In this document: piece after piece, positions 8,786 through 17,429 of the stretch
How the letters are laid out: every line of letters begins with the position of its first letter
Position numbering within the stretch: the stretch's first letter is position 1
Source: Ructibacterium gallinarum
Lineage (GTDB): Bacteria > Bacillota > Clostridia > Monoglobales > Monoglobaceae
Assembly (NCBI RefSeq): GCF_014982785.1
Contig: NZ_JADCKB010000012.1
Coordinates: 1 to 64,000 of the forward strand
DNA: 64,000 nucleotides
Direction: 5' to 3'
The notes under the pieces: generated by a model
Database searches by the model: none
The model's input: only the letters and a program-made list of their open reading frames with translations
What the model was told of the DNA's origin: nothing
Position numbers and translations under genes: made by a program

Positions 8786-10270
8786 ATGGATACCATTTAT
8801 TCATTTTTTCAAAATATAGTTGCAGCTTATACAAATCAACCTGCGATCATTGAAAATGGACGAACTATGACATTTGGCGAACTTTCTGATATGGTTGATA
8901 TGATTGCGTGCAGTTTCCCGAAAGAAATTCACAGTATCGGCATTGTCATGCGCCATCGTGCGGAAATGATTGCATCTATTCTTGCAGTGCTAAAATGTGG
9001 TGCAAGATATGTTCCGGCAGAGCCGGATTTCCCTACTGGAAGAATCCATAGCATGATGGAGGAAGCTAAAGTGGATTTTATCCTGACTGAGCATGCATTC
9101 ACGCATAAGTTGGATGGTTTTCCACTACGATATACAGATTGCGAAATTTGCGGTGCGGAGACTCTCGCATGGAAGCGGAATGCCATTGCTGATCCGGAGC
9201 GACCCGCCTATGTGCTTTATACTTCCGGTACAACAGGACGTCCGAAGGGCGTGTGCGTGACAAATCGGAATGTATGTCATTATGTTCGTGCATTCGCTAA
9301 TGAGTTTCACCCCGGGCCGGATGATGTTATGCTGCAATATTCTGTTTGCTCTTTTGATATCTTTGTCGAGGAAGTATTTACGAGCCTTTTAAACGGCGCC
9401 GCTCTTGCTATCCCATCGGATGAAGATAAGGCAAGTACATATTCTCTTATGGATTTTGTAGAGAAACATCATGTGACTATTATCAGCGGCTTTCCGTATC
9501 TACTTGCGGAAATGAACCACCTGATGAAAATCCCCTCATCCCTGCGGCTTCTTATCAGCGGCGGCGATGTGCTTCGCGGGGTCTATGTGGATCATCTGCT
9601 CGGCCAAGCAGAAGTTTATAACACCTATGGCCCTTCCGAGACAACGGTGTGTGCATCCTATTACCGCTGTAATGGGGGAACGGTTTTGGAAGATGGCACA
9701 TACCCCATCGGTCGTCCGGTCAAAGGTGCCAAAATCCGTATTTTAGACCAATGTGGAAAAGAATTAACCGATGGTGAGATCGGAGAAATCTGCATTTATG
9801 GAGATGGTGTGTCTGCAGGATATATAGGCGACCATGATGAGGAAAACAAAGCCTTTGAAAAGCAGCAAAACGGCATTATAATGTATCGCAGCGGGGATAT
9901 GGGATACATTCTGCCAGATGGAAACATTGCCTTTCTGCACCGCAAGGATAATCAGGTCATGATCTACGGTAAACGGGTGGAAGTATCAGAGGTGGAGTCT
10001 CGTCTCTATCAGTGCAGGAACGTTCAGCAAGCAATTGTCCGGGCATTCACTGATGAAGAAGGTCTTTCTTATATGACAGCCTATGTTGTTCCCTCTGGCG
10101 ATAAACTGAAAGTTTCTGAAGTAAAAAAAGAGTTGTCAGAGAATCTGACTTCCTTTATGATTCCTGAATTTTTTGTGGAGATGCCACACATCCCTTTAAA
10201 TGTCAATGGAAAACCGGATGTGTCAAAATTACCAGTTGTAATGAAAGCGGGGCGTTATAATGAAAATTGA
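8786..10270 (+). CDS. Stand-alone amino-acid/acyl adenylation enzyme (NRPS A-domain type)
   Basis: A 494-residue AMP-forming enzyme. Core motifs are all readable: A3 LYTSGTTGRPKG near residue 145, A5 NTYGPSETT, A7 YRSGDMG, A8 HRKDNQVMIYGKRVEVSEVES, and A10 PLNVNGKPD with the catalytic Lys. It should activate a carboxylate with ATP and load it onto a carrier or small acceptor. No condensation, carrier or thioesterase module is attached, and no carrier protein gene is nearby. It resembles D-alanine/D-amino-acid ligase-like orphan A-domains, but no dlt genes are present. The start is preceded by GGAGGG, and the end overlaps the GNAT gene by 11 bases. Confidence 0.87.
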   Translation: MDTIYSFFQNIVAAYTNQPAIIENGRTMTFGELSDMVDMIACSFPKEIHSIGIVMRHRAEMIASILAVLKCGARYVPAEPDFPTGRIHSMMEEAKVDFILTEHAFTHKLDGFPLRYTDCEICGAETLAWKRNAIADPERPAYVLYTSGTTGRPKGVCVTNRNVCHYVRAFANEFHPGPDDVMLQYSVCSFDIFVEEVFTSLLNGAALAIPSDEDKASTYSLMDFVEKHHVTIISGFPYLLAEMNHLMKIPSSLRLLISGGDVLRGVYVDHLLGQAEVYNTYGPSETTVCASYYRCNGGTVLEDGTYPIGRPVKGAKIRILDQCGKELTDGEIGEICIYGDGVSAGYIGDHDEENKAFEKQQNGIIMYRSGDMGYILPDGNIAFLHRKDNQVMIYGKRVEVSEVESRLYQCRNVQQAIVRAFTDEEGLSYMTAYVVPSGDKLKVSEVKKELSENLTSFMIPEFFVEMPHIPLNVNGKPDVSKLPVVMKAGRYNEN

Positions 10271-10748
10271 GATACGTCAAGCTGACCTTACCGACATAGA
10301 ACTCTTAATGAAATGGCGCATAGAAGTGTTGCACGAAGTATTTTCCATTCCGGAGGATCAGCCCATGAAAGAACTGGAACAGGAAAACCGATGCTATTAT
10401 CAAGAGGCAATACCGGCAGGAAGTCATATCGCCTGTTTTGCTTACATCGGTACAGAAATTGTCGGCTGCGGCGGAATGTGTCTCTACCGGGAAATGCCGT
10501 CGCCGGATAATCCCAGTGGACAGTGCGCATATCTAATGAATATCTATACTATACCAAAATTCCGAGGCAATGACGTTGGGAAAACAGTGGTAAAATGGCT
10601 GGTTAGCCAGGCGATAAAGCATAAGATAACCAAAATTTATCTGGAGACGTCAGATGCAGGCAGAACACTGTATCAAAAGATTGGCTTTGTTGACATGCAT
10701 GATATGATGAAGCTGTCGGATGGAAAAATACAGAATTTCACCATTTGA
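10260..10748 (+). CDS. GNAT-family N-acetyltransferase
   Basis: A 162-residue acetyltransferase with the GNAT core: an IEIRQADLTDIELLMKWR start, a central AYLMNIYTIPKFRGNDVGKTVVKWLV stretch containing the acetyl-CoA pyrophosphate loop (RGNDVG), and a C-terminal GRTLYQKIGFVDMHDMMKL. It probably acetylates an amine on a small molecule. It starts inside the adenylation gene, so the two are translationally coupled and may act on one product. The stop codon is followed in the same frame by a metallo-beta-lactamase remnant. Confidence 0.88.
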   Translation: MKIEIRQADLTDIELLMKWRIEVLHEVFSIPEDQPMKELEQENRCYYQEAIPAGSHIACFAYIGTEIVGCGGMCLYREMPSPDNPSGQCAYLMNIYTIPKFRGNDVGKTVVKWLVSQAIKHKITKIYLETSDAGRTLYQKIGFVDMHDMMKLSDGKIQNFTI

Positions 10749-11096
10749 CAAAAGGAACCGCTGGTTCAAATCGGCTTTTTTAACTTTGGAGACCTGCATT
10801 TTGAGGTATACGAAGGTCAAGGCAGCCATCTTCCGGGTGAGATTGTTTTGATCGATTATATCAACCATGTTATTTTTACGGGAGATGTGTATGTGAATAC
10901 ACGCGGCTATACCTTCGAGCAGGCAATGTATAACTGCTATGCTCCTCTCCTGATGACATCTGTCGAGACCGATCCTGCCTTATGTACAGTGGAGCAAAAA
11001 GCGATATTTGATCGACTTGGCCCTGGAAATTGGCGGATATTCGGTGTTTACGGTGCCAAGAAAGAGTATACGGTAAATTCAGCCGAACAGCAGTGA
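10749..11096 (+). pseudogene. Metallo-beta-lactamase-fold hydrolase, C-terminal remnant
   Basis: Reading straight on from the GNAT stop in the same frame gives about 115 codons (QKEPLVQIGFFNFGDLHFEVY...GEIVLIDYINHVIFTGDVYVN...) resembling the C-terminal part of an MBL-fold hydrolase, including a TGD segment that normally carries a metal-binding Asp. The N-terminal HxHxDH region is missing and no start with a ribosome site exists; the longest ATG frame begins at 10848. The remnant probably marks a deletion that joined two genes. Confidence 0.6.
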
Positions 11097-11220
11097 TAAT
11101 ATGCAGGCTTCGAGGAAAGTCTCCCTGAAATTAAATTTCCCGACTAATCGGCGGCATCTTGACAAACTAAATCTATTAGTTTATAATTTTACTAATGATA
11201 TTAGTTTTGGAGATGGTGAT

Positions 11221-11799
11221 ATGCCGAGACAAGGACTTGGAAAAGAGCGTGTCGTACAGGCGGCGGTGGCTCTGATTGAAGAAAAAGGGATTTCGCAGTT
11301 TTCTATGGGAAAACTGGCAAAACGGCTGAACGTAAAGACGGCTTCTTTATATAATCATGTGAAAAACTTAGATATGCTGCTGGAAGCCGTAGGATTTGTT
11401 GCTATCACTCAATTAACAGAGGCCGAGGAAAGGGCAGTCAAAGGTAAAACAGGAGATGAGGCGCTCTTTGCTTTGGCGGAAGCGTTTCGCGCCTTCGCCA
11501 GGGAGCATTATCAGCTGTATAGGGTGATAATGGGATTTCCAAAATGGAACAATCGGATGCTGGAACAAGGGGCCGGAAAAATTGTAAGACCGGTGATGCA
11601 GGTACTTGCCGGCTATGGCCTGAGCGAAGTTCAGCAGTTCCACTGGCAGCGGGTTTTGCGAGGAATGATGGTGGGGTTTGCCTTTCACGAACATGCTGGG
11701 GGATTTTCCCATTTTCCCGTCGATAAAGACGAGAGCTACTGTATCGCTATTCAATCCATTGCAGATAGTCTACATCGTATCGGAGGGATGACAGAATGA
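11221..11799 (+). CDS. TetR-family transcriptional regulator with WHG-type ligand domain
   Basis: A 192-residue regulator. The N-terminal HTH reads RVVQAAVALIEEKG..QFSMGKLAKRLNVKTASLYNHVKNLDML, typical of TetR. The C-terminal domain contains the WQRVLRGMMVGFAFHEHAGGF signature of TetR_C_33/WHG proteins. I chose the ATG at 11221 (GGAG upstream, MPRQGLGKERVV) rather than the longer frame from 11101, which adds non-conserved sequence. A palindromic-looking TTAGT/ACTAA stretch at 11174-11206 just upstream may be its operator. Its stop overlaps the start of the MATE gene (ATGA), so it likely represses that exporter together with itself. Confidence 0.87.
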   Translation: MPRQGLGKERVVQAAVALIEEKGISQFSMGKLAKRLNVKTASLYNHVKNLDMLLEAVGFVAITQLTEAEERAVKGKTGDEALFALAEAFRAFAREHYQLYRVIMGFPKWNNRMLEQGAGKIVRPVMQVLAGYGLSEVQQFHWQRVLRGMMVGFAFHEHAGGFSHFPVDKDESYCIAIQSIADSLHRIGGMTE

Positions 11800-13198
11800 A
11801 AACGAAAGAACAAGTTTTATTTCAGGATGCTCCTGTCGGCAAGGCTGTCATCTCGCTTGTGATTCCCACTGTAATCAGCCAGCTGATCACCGTAGTATAC
11901 AACATGGCAGACACCTTTTTATCGGGCAGATAGGCGACCCAAACCAGGTGGCCGCAGTTTCGCTGTGTATGCCCATGTTTATCTTTTTAACGGGGCTGGC
12001 CAATCTGTTTGGCATCGGTGCATCCAGCCTTATGTCCCGTAGCTTGGGGGTTGGCAATCATCAGAAAGCGAAACAGACGGCGGTTTTCAGTATTTGGACC
12101 TCCGTTGGTATTTCTCTGGCTTATGGACTTCTGCTTGCGCTGCTTCAGCCGGTGTTGCTCCCTTGGGCAGGCGCAGATGATGCTACATATGAATTTTGCA
12201 GTCAGTACATCTTTTGGACCATCACCGTCGGTGCTGTACCAACCGTACTCAATCAGGAGCTGGCCCACTTGGTACGGGCAGAGGGAAATTCGGCTCAGGC
12301 GAGTTTTGGCGTGGCGATGGGTGGGGTGCTAAACATCATCTTGGATCCAATCTTTATTTTTTTACTGGGATTTAACATTGCTGGTGCGGCAATCGCTACG
12401 ATGCTATCCAATGTTATTGCTACCATATACTTTATGTTGTTGATTTTTTGCAAACGCCAATCGACGGACATTTCCTTTAACCTTACACTTTATACATGGA
12501 GGCATCGCATTGCACGTGAAGTGCTTCTGGTAGGGCTGCCCAGCTGCCTGATGAATCTGATGGGCGTACTTTCTAACATCACCATCAACAAGCTGATGGC
12601 GGGGTATTCCAACGCTGCGGTGGCTGGGATTGGCGTGGCAAAAAAGGTTGATATGTTATCCTTTGCGATTGCAACCGGTATGTCTCAGGGCGTACTGCCG
12701 CTCATTGGTTATAATTATTCCGCTCAAAATTATCGGCGGATGAAAGCCGCTATCCAGACCAGCTTTCTGATTAGTTTAGCTGTCGCTATTGTTGGAACAG
12801 TGTTTCTGTTTACCTGTGCAGGACCGATAGTTCGTGCCTTTATTGACGATGCAGAGACAGTTCGTTTTGGTCAGATGTTCCAGCGGATTATTTGTATTAC
12901 AGGACCATGCATTTCCGTGACCATGCTGGCCATTACTGCTTTCCAGTCTGTGGGAAAGAAACTGGAGCCCGCTATCCTTTCCCTGCTTCGAAAAGGCGGA
13001 CTGGACATCCCGTTTATGTTTGTGATGAATGCCCTAGCGGGGGTCAACGGCATTGTGTGGGCTACGCCCATCGCCGACTTTGGCGCGATGGCAGTGGCGG
13101 TAATCTTGTTTATCCCATTCTGGCGCAGGATATCGTCCCTAAAAAATCAGCAGGATTGCGGCAAACAATCCACTTACACACATGGTAAAAATATGTAA
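11796..13198 (+). pseudogene. MATE-family multidrug exporter, frameshifted
   Basis: The first 45 codons (MKTKEQVLFQDAPVGKAVIS...) end at a TAG at 11931-11933. A second frame continues with QIGDPNQVAAVSLCMPMF.. to 13198 and covers the rest of a MATE protein of twelve membrane helices. Adding one T to the five-T run at 11916-11920 restores one protein of about 467 residues with the family-typical junction ADTFFIGQIGD. The frame is therefore broken by a single-base loss: a true inactivation, slippage-based switching, or a sequencing error. The upstream TetR gene overlaps it by four bases. Confidence 0.85.
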
Positions 13199-13218
13199 AA
13201 TCAAAGGATATGTAAAGT

Positions 13219-14109
13219 ATGAAACCAATAGTAAAAGAGATAGAAGTAAAAAGTGTATTGACAAAATCCAATCTTCCCGTTGCAGACTATTCGGTCAATC
13301 CCTATACCGGCTGTGCCCATGACTGTAAATATTGTTATGCCTCGTTTATGAAACGGTTCTCCAACCATCCAGAACCGTGGGGTGACTTTGTAGATGTGAA
13401 GCACTGGCCGGAGATCAAAAATCCGAAGAAATATGCAGGCAAAGAGTTGTTTATTGGCTCAGTTACTGACCCATACCAGCCTTTAGAGGAAACTTGCAGA
13501 CGCACTCGTACTTTATTGGAACAGATGCAAGGCAGCGGGTGCAGCTTGAGCATCGCTACCAAATCCGATTTGGTAGTGCGGGACTTGGATTTAATCAAAA
13601 AATTCCCCAATGCACGTGTATCCTGGTCTATTAATACGCTGGATGAGTCCTTCCGGGAGGAGATGGACAATGCGGTGAGCATTGAGCGGAGACTGACCGC
13701 AATGAAGACCTTTCACGATGCAGGAGTACGCACCACTTGCTTTATCTCCCCGATTTTTCCAGGTATTACCGACATACCCTCTATCATACGCAGAGCTAAA
13801 AATCAGTGCAATCTGGTATGGTTGGAGAACCTAAACCTTCGAGGCGGATACAAGAAAACCATCCTCGACTACATTGACGAGAAGCATCCTGACCTGATGC
13901 CACTGTATCGGGCAATCTATCAGGAGGGCGACCGCAGTTATTGGGCCAGGCTGGATAAAGAAATGCGTCAATTTTGTAACGAAGAGGGACTTATGTATGT
14001 CCGGAACGACGACTCCATCAAGCGGCCTTTTGATGCTCCGCCCATCGTGGTCAACTACTTTTTTCACGAGGAGATCATCCCATCGGCAAAGAAGAAGCAA
14101 ACAAAATGA
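13219..14109 (+). CDS. SPL-family radical SAM protein
   Basis: A 296-residue radical SAM enzyme related to the spore photoproduct lyase-like family. The iron-sulfur cluster motif is CAHDCKYCY near residues 31-39, in the usual setting NPYTGC. Further family segments are GSVTDPYQPLE, SIATKSDLVVRDLDLI, VSWSINTLDE and CFISPIFPGITD. Family members often accompany resistance or mobile-element cargo, and their substrates are unknown. AAAGGAT precedes the ATG. It follows the broken MATE gene by 20 bases and is the last intact gene of the island before the rpsI operon. Confidence 0.87.
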   Translation: MKPIVKEIEVKSVLTKSNLPVADYSVNPYTGCAHDCKYCYASFMKRFSNHPEPWGDFVDVKHWPEIKNPKKYAGKELFIGSVTDPYQPLEETCRRTRTLLEQMQGSGCSLSIATKSDLVVRDLDLIKKFPNARVSWSINTLDESFREEMDNAVSIERRLTAMKTFHDAGVRTTCFISPIFPGITDIPSIIRRAKNQCNLVWLENLNLRGGYKKTILDYIDEKHPDLMPLYRAIYQEGDRSYWARLDKEMRQFCNEEGLMYVRNDDSIKRPFDAPPIVVNYFFHEEIIPSAKKKQTK

Positions 14110-14316
14110 TTATGCTTCTTACTCAGTTACCAGTATGTAATTGTATATTGACGCAATCGTAAGAACTAAAGTAACTGCGCTGTTTTTGCGCTTGTAGTAT
14201 AGAAGGACACTTTATATTTGACAAGCAGCGCAACTCAGTAAATCAGTTTGTGTGTATCACATACAAGCATTGCCACAATATTTTGCTTGTACATCGCTCA
14301 GTAAAAAATAATGTTT
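14110..14316. other. Intergenic, no gene seen
   Basis: This spacer holds no convincing gene or promoter. It lies between the radical SAM gene and the replication-initiator remnant and is probably leftover mobile-element DNA. Confidence 0.4.
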
Positions 14317-14797
14317 TCATATGCAGAGCATCGTAGATGTAATCATATATGCTTTTGCATTGTGGATTTTTTCGTTTTGCATTATAAAGTCAAGCAGAAA
14401 TGCCTCAAGCTTGCCATAATCAATTTCAAGAAATCTCTGCCTGACAAGTTCAGCAGGACACTGCTTTTTTTCTATGGTGTAATATGGAGTATCAATTGTC
14501 AGAACCTCAGCCATAACATTAATAATCTTGTCTATGACTGATTTGTCATAATGATATAAAAGGATATCATATTTAATATTATCCTTGATTTTCAAGTGCA
14601 ACGATAGATGCCCTAATCGCATCAATCCCTTCTTTGCAGATCATCGATAAGCCTTTTAGAGTGTAGTCTTACTCTTCAGGCAAACTAAGCATAAGAGAAA
14701 GTAACCCTTTGGATTTGAGCGATAGTTTCTTATTTCGCAAATGATGATTTGACATTACTATATCATTTTTGTTTTTTTCAATTCGAAATACGCACAT
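14317..14797 (-). pseudogene. HTH / DUF6017 replication-initiator-like protein, decayed
   Basis: A strong site (AAAGGAGG) precedes ATG at 14797. The first 42 codons (MCVFRIEKNKNDIVMSNHHL..KLSLKSKGLLSLML) match the N-terminus of HTH proteins from Clostridia conjugative elements, then stop at TAA (14671-14669). The frame continues past the stop with TLKGLSMICKEGIDAIRASIVALENQG. A different frame then supplies a DUF6017-like C-terminus (NIKYDILLYHYDKSVIDKIINVMAEVL...ECPAEL-like motif, ..NAKAYMITSTML). The middle of the protein is deleted. The remnant indicates a former integrative or plasmid-like element. Confidence 0.75.
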
Positions 14798-15100
14798 GGT
14801 AAACCTCCTTTCCTAAATTTGGGTACAAAAAAAGCGCGTTCACTAAGCTTAAATTGAGCAGTAAACACGCAATGCTTAAATCTATATTCAATTTTAATTT
14901 ATATGTTAAAAGTGATTTTATTTCATCAAATTATGCCAAATTACAACAAACTCATCAAATCGAAAAAAGCAAAGTAAACAACATTAAAAATCACGTAAAA
15001 TCAGAGTGAATTTTAGCCATTTTTTAGCCCATCTAAATTGGTTTAAAATGAGTTAAATTCCGTCAAATTTTGCGGGAGACGACAGAGATTTTTGGGCATA
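14798..15100. other. AT-rich junction between island and rpsI operon
   Basis: About 300 bases without a gene. The stretch is AT-rich and contains repeated short TCAAATT-type words at about 14930-15070 (CATCAAATTATGCC, CATCAAATCG, CGTCAAATTTTGCG). This is the kind of sequence seen at attachment sites of tyrosine-recombinase elements. No integrase gene remains in the window, so an att site is only a suggestion. Confidence 0.35.
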
Positions 15101-15101
15101 G

Positions 15102-15136
15102 AAAAAACCCAGAAACCGCATGGTTGCTGGGTTTTT
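15102..15136 (-). terminator. Terminator of rplM-rpsI
   Basis: A hairpin with CCCAG / CTGGG outer and ACC / GGT inner pairs is flanked by A-runs and T-runs on opposite sides, so it can end transcription from either direction. It lies 21 bases past the rpsI stop. Confidence 0.85.
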
Positions 15137-15156
15137 GAATGTTTTTGATTGTGATT

Positions 15157-15549
15157 TTATCTCTTACTAAACTGCGGAGCACGACGTGCGGCTTTTAAAC
15201 CGTACTTCTTTCTTTCCTTCATTCTCGGGTCACGGGTCAGATAACCTGCTGCTTTTAACAGACTGCGGTATTCCTCGTCAACCTCCAGAAGCGCTCTTGC
15301 AATACCATGACGGATCGCGCCGGCCTGACCGGTAAAACCGCCGCCCTGTACGTTAACCAGAACGTCAAATTTACCTGTTGTTTTGGTGAGTTCCAGCGGC
15401 TGTCTTACAACAACCTTTAAAGTCTCCAAACCGAAATAATCGTCCATATCCCGCTTGTTGATTACAATCTTACCGCTGCCGGGTACCAATCTAACCCTGG
15501 CAATGGATTTTTTTCTTCTACCTGTTCCGTAATACTGTACGCTTGCCAT
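15157..15549 (-). CDS. rpsI: 30S ribosomal protein S9
   Basis: A 130-residue protein, full length for S9. It starts [21 protein letters not shown] and contains [19 protein letters not shown] and the invariant basic C-terminus [17 protein letters not shown], whose last residues reach the P-site tRNA. It follows rplM by 19 bases in the universal rplM-rpsI operon. It is the first clearly core gene right of the accessory island. Confidence 0.98.
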   Translation of the reverse strand: MASVQYYGTGRRKKSIARVRLVPGSGKIVINKRDMDDYFGLETLKVVVRQPLELTKTTGKFDVLVNVQGGGFTGQAGAIRHGIARALLEVDEEYRSLLKAAGYLTRDPRMKERKKYGLKAARRAPQFSKR

Positions 15550-15568
15550 TTGTATTTAGTCCCCTTTC

Positions 15569-16000
15569 TTAGTTCTGTTCCCAGACGATGGGCGCCTGAG
15601 CCTGGTGATTGTGTTCTGCGTCCTTGTAGATGCGCAGTTTCTTTAATGCGTTTCTGCCCAGCGTATTGTGGGGAAGCATTCCCGCAATTGCCAGTTCCAT
15701 TGCTTTTTCCGGACGTTTTTCCATTAACTCTTTGTAGGAAACCTCTTTCAAGTGGCCGATGTAACCGGTGTGTCTGTACCATTTCTTCTGCATCAGCTTG
15801 TTGCCGGTCAATACAGCGTCTTTTGCGTTGATGATAATCACATATTCGCCACAGTCTACACCGGGGGTGTAAATGGGACGATGTTTCCCTCTCAGGATCG
15901 TGGCTGCCTGCGCTGCAACGCGGCCCAGCGGTTTGCCGGCAGCATCAATGATATACCATTTTCTTTCAATTTCATTCGCTTTTGCCATGTAAGTTGACAT
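15569..16000 (-). CDS. rplM: 50S ribosomal protein L13
   Basis: A 143-residue protein, the usual L13 length. It contains [31 protein letters not shown]-type segment [16 protein letters not shown], and [30 protein letters not shown]13 assembles early on 23S rRNA. A longer frame begins at 16078, but the ATG at 16000 ([16 protein letters not shown]) has AGGAGGT about nine bases upstream and matches family length. The longer part lies in the mRNA leader. Confidence 0.97.
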   Translation of the reverse strand: MSTYMAKANEIERKWYIIDAAGKPLGRVAAQAATILRGKHRPIYTPGVDCGEYVIIINAKDAVLTGNKLMQKKWYRHTGYIGHLKEVSYKELMEKRPEKAMELAIAGMLPHNTLGRNALKKLRIYKDAEHNHQAQAPIVWEQN

Positions 16001-16110
16001 GCTTATGCCTACCTCCTGTTTATATTCATTCGTCTGTCCCAGGGACAGACAGCGCCTTAAGGCATTTGTTTTTAGCACCGCTTTCCAAGATAAAACCGTA
16101 TGGATCCTTT
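16001..16110 (-). promoter_or_regulatory. rplM mRNA leader with hairpin (possible L13 autoregulatory leader)
   Basis: The leader carries an 8-bp hairpin (GTCTGTCC / GGACAGAC, 16032-16050) between the promoter and the rplM ribosome site. Bacillota often regulate rplM-rpsI through an RNA leader bound by L13. Position fits, but I cannot confirm the consensus fold. Confidence 0.45.
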
Positions 16111-16220
16111 CTGTGTCAAAATTCCATGTTGGTAAACTGCCAATCTTCGCGACGGTCCACTGTCAACCCTATCAGTAACCGGGTGCGAAAAACAAACGCC
16201 TCAATTTTCGACGCTCCGCT

Positions 16221-16249
16221 ATTATAATATGTTTTCTGAAATTTGTCAA
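16221..16249 (-). promoter_or_regulatory. rplM-rpsI promoter
   Basis: On the minus strand a perfect TTGACA (16249-16244) and perfect TATAAT (16226-16221) are 17 bases apart, about 220 bases before rplM, leaving a long leader. Confidence 0.9.
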
Positions 16250-16465
16250 TACTTTTTTTGAAAAAAATTAACTTATATATAGTCATGCTCTTGTTTTCTT
16301 GCATATACTCATAAATACTCTCGTATTCTAACTTTTGAATTTTAAATTTGTGCATTTTGCCAATATGATTTAGCTATGGCTTTTATTCTGTTTTTGCAGG
16401 ATTTCTCTTTTTTTCTAGCATATTCTCACTTGATGAAAAAAGTTTCAATTTTTTTGGAAAATGTA

Positions 16466-16494
16466 TTGACAAAATGAAAAAAACATGATATTAT
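16466..16494 (+). promoter_or_regulatory. tRNA-Tyr promoter
   Basis: TTGACA at 16466-16471 and TATTAT at 16489-16494 with a 17-base spacer. The tRNA begins 42 bases after the -10 box. Confidence 0.88.
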
Positions 16495-16536
16495 ATTCAG
16501 GTCGCTGTGAGGCGGACAACCTTTGAAATTGAATAC

Positions 16537-16621
16537 GGAGGGGTTCCCGAGTGGCCAAAGGGGGCAGACTGTAAATCTGTTGCATCTTGCTTCGATGGTT
16601 CGAATCCATCTCCCTCCACCA
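16537..16621 (+). tRNA. tRNA-Tyr (anticodon GTA)
   Basis: An 85-base tRNA with a long variable arm. The acceptor stem GGAGGGG pairs with TCCCTCC, and the 3' CCA is encoded. The anticodon loop CTGTAAA reads GTA at 16571-16573, closed by GCAGA / TCTGT. The T loop TTCGAAT is present. It is transcribed alone, with its own promoter and terminator. Confidence 0.96.
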
Positions 16622-16623
16622 AG

Positions 16624-16656
16624 TCGGAGCAAAGTTTTTCTTTGCTCCGATTTTTT
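16624..16656 (+). terminator. Terminator of tRNA-Tyr
   Basis: An 11-bp perfect stem (TCGGAGCAAAG / CTTTGCTCCGA) with a TTTTT loop is followed by six T, directly after the tRNA CCA. Confidence 0.95.
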
Positions 16657-16690
16657 GTATTTACAAATAAAGAAACGGAGGCGGCGGCAA

Positions 16691-17368
16691 ATGAAGCGGA
16701 AGAAAACACAGCAAATGTCGGAATCCATGCTCACCGCAGTGTTTTTGACGCTGGCAGGGGGATTTCAAGATGCCTATTCCTATAACTGCCGCGGCGGTGT
16801 TTTTGCCAACGCACAAACGGGGAATATTGTGCTTTTGGGACAGAATCTTGCAATGGGAAAATGGGCGGCATGCATTCATTATATTTTTCCTGTTGCAGCT
16901 TTTTTTGCAGGGGTTTATGCTGCGGAACGCTTGCGGCATGCCTGTTCGGAGTCTCGGCGGCTGCACTGGCGGCAGACGGTGCTGATATTTGAGATATTGC
17001 TTTTGGTGATTACGGGACTTTTGCCGCAGACCATGAATGTTTTAGCTAATATTATGATGTCATTTGCCTGCGCTATGCAGGTCAACAGCTTTCGAAAGGT
17101 GAGAGGCCTGCCTTTTGCCACCACCATGTGTATTGGAAATATGCGCAGTGCGGCAGAGCTTTTATGTCGCTACCGGATTACGGGTGATATAGAGCTACAG
17201 CGAAAAAGCCTTCATTATTTTTTTATTATTTTTATTTTTGCCATTGGCGCAGCTTGCGGCGCCGTGCTTACCGGCTGGATCGGAAACGGATCCATCTGGA
17301 TTGCGGCAGCGCTTTTGCTGGTAGGATTTTTTCTGATGTTTTTTAAGGAAGAAGAGCAGATAGCTTGA
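16691..17368 (+). CDS. DUF1275 (YoaK-like) membrane protein
   Basis: A 225-residue inner-membrane protein with about six hydrophobic helices. The N-terminal ESMLTAVFLTLAGGFQDAYSYNCRGGVFANAQTGNIVLLG carries the family signature, and KVRGLPFATTMCIGNMRSAAELL is the second conserved segment. The biochemical role of the family is unknown. The frame is open from 16523 through the tRNA gene, but the ATG at 16691 has GGAGG nine bases upstream and gives the usual length. The gltX promoter overlaps its stop codon. Confidence 0.87.
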   Translation: MKRKKTQQMSESMLTAVFLTLAGGFQDAYSYNCRGGVFANAQTGNIVLLGQNLAMGKWAACIHYIFPVAAFFAGVYAAERLRHACSESRRLHWRQTVLIFEILLLVITGLLPQTMNVLANIMMSFACAMQVNSFRKVRGLPFATTMCIGNMRSAAELLCRYRITGDIELQRKSLHYFFIIFIFAIGAACGAVLTGWIGNGSIWIAAALLLVGFFLMFFKEEEQIA

Positions 17369-17393
17369 CTTTTTTACAAAAAATGCGTAAAAT
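17365..17393 (+). promoter_or_regulatory. gltX promoter
   Basis: TTGACT (17365-17370) and TAAAAT (17388-17393) are 17 bases apart. The -35 box overlaps the stop codon of the DUF1275 gene, so gltX has its own start of transcription. Confidence 0.8.
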
Positions 17394-17429
17394 ATTTTTA
17401 TGAGTAACCGAAGAAAGAGGTAGGGAGAA

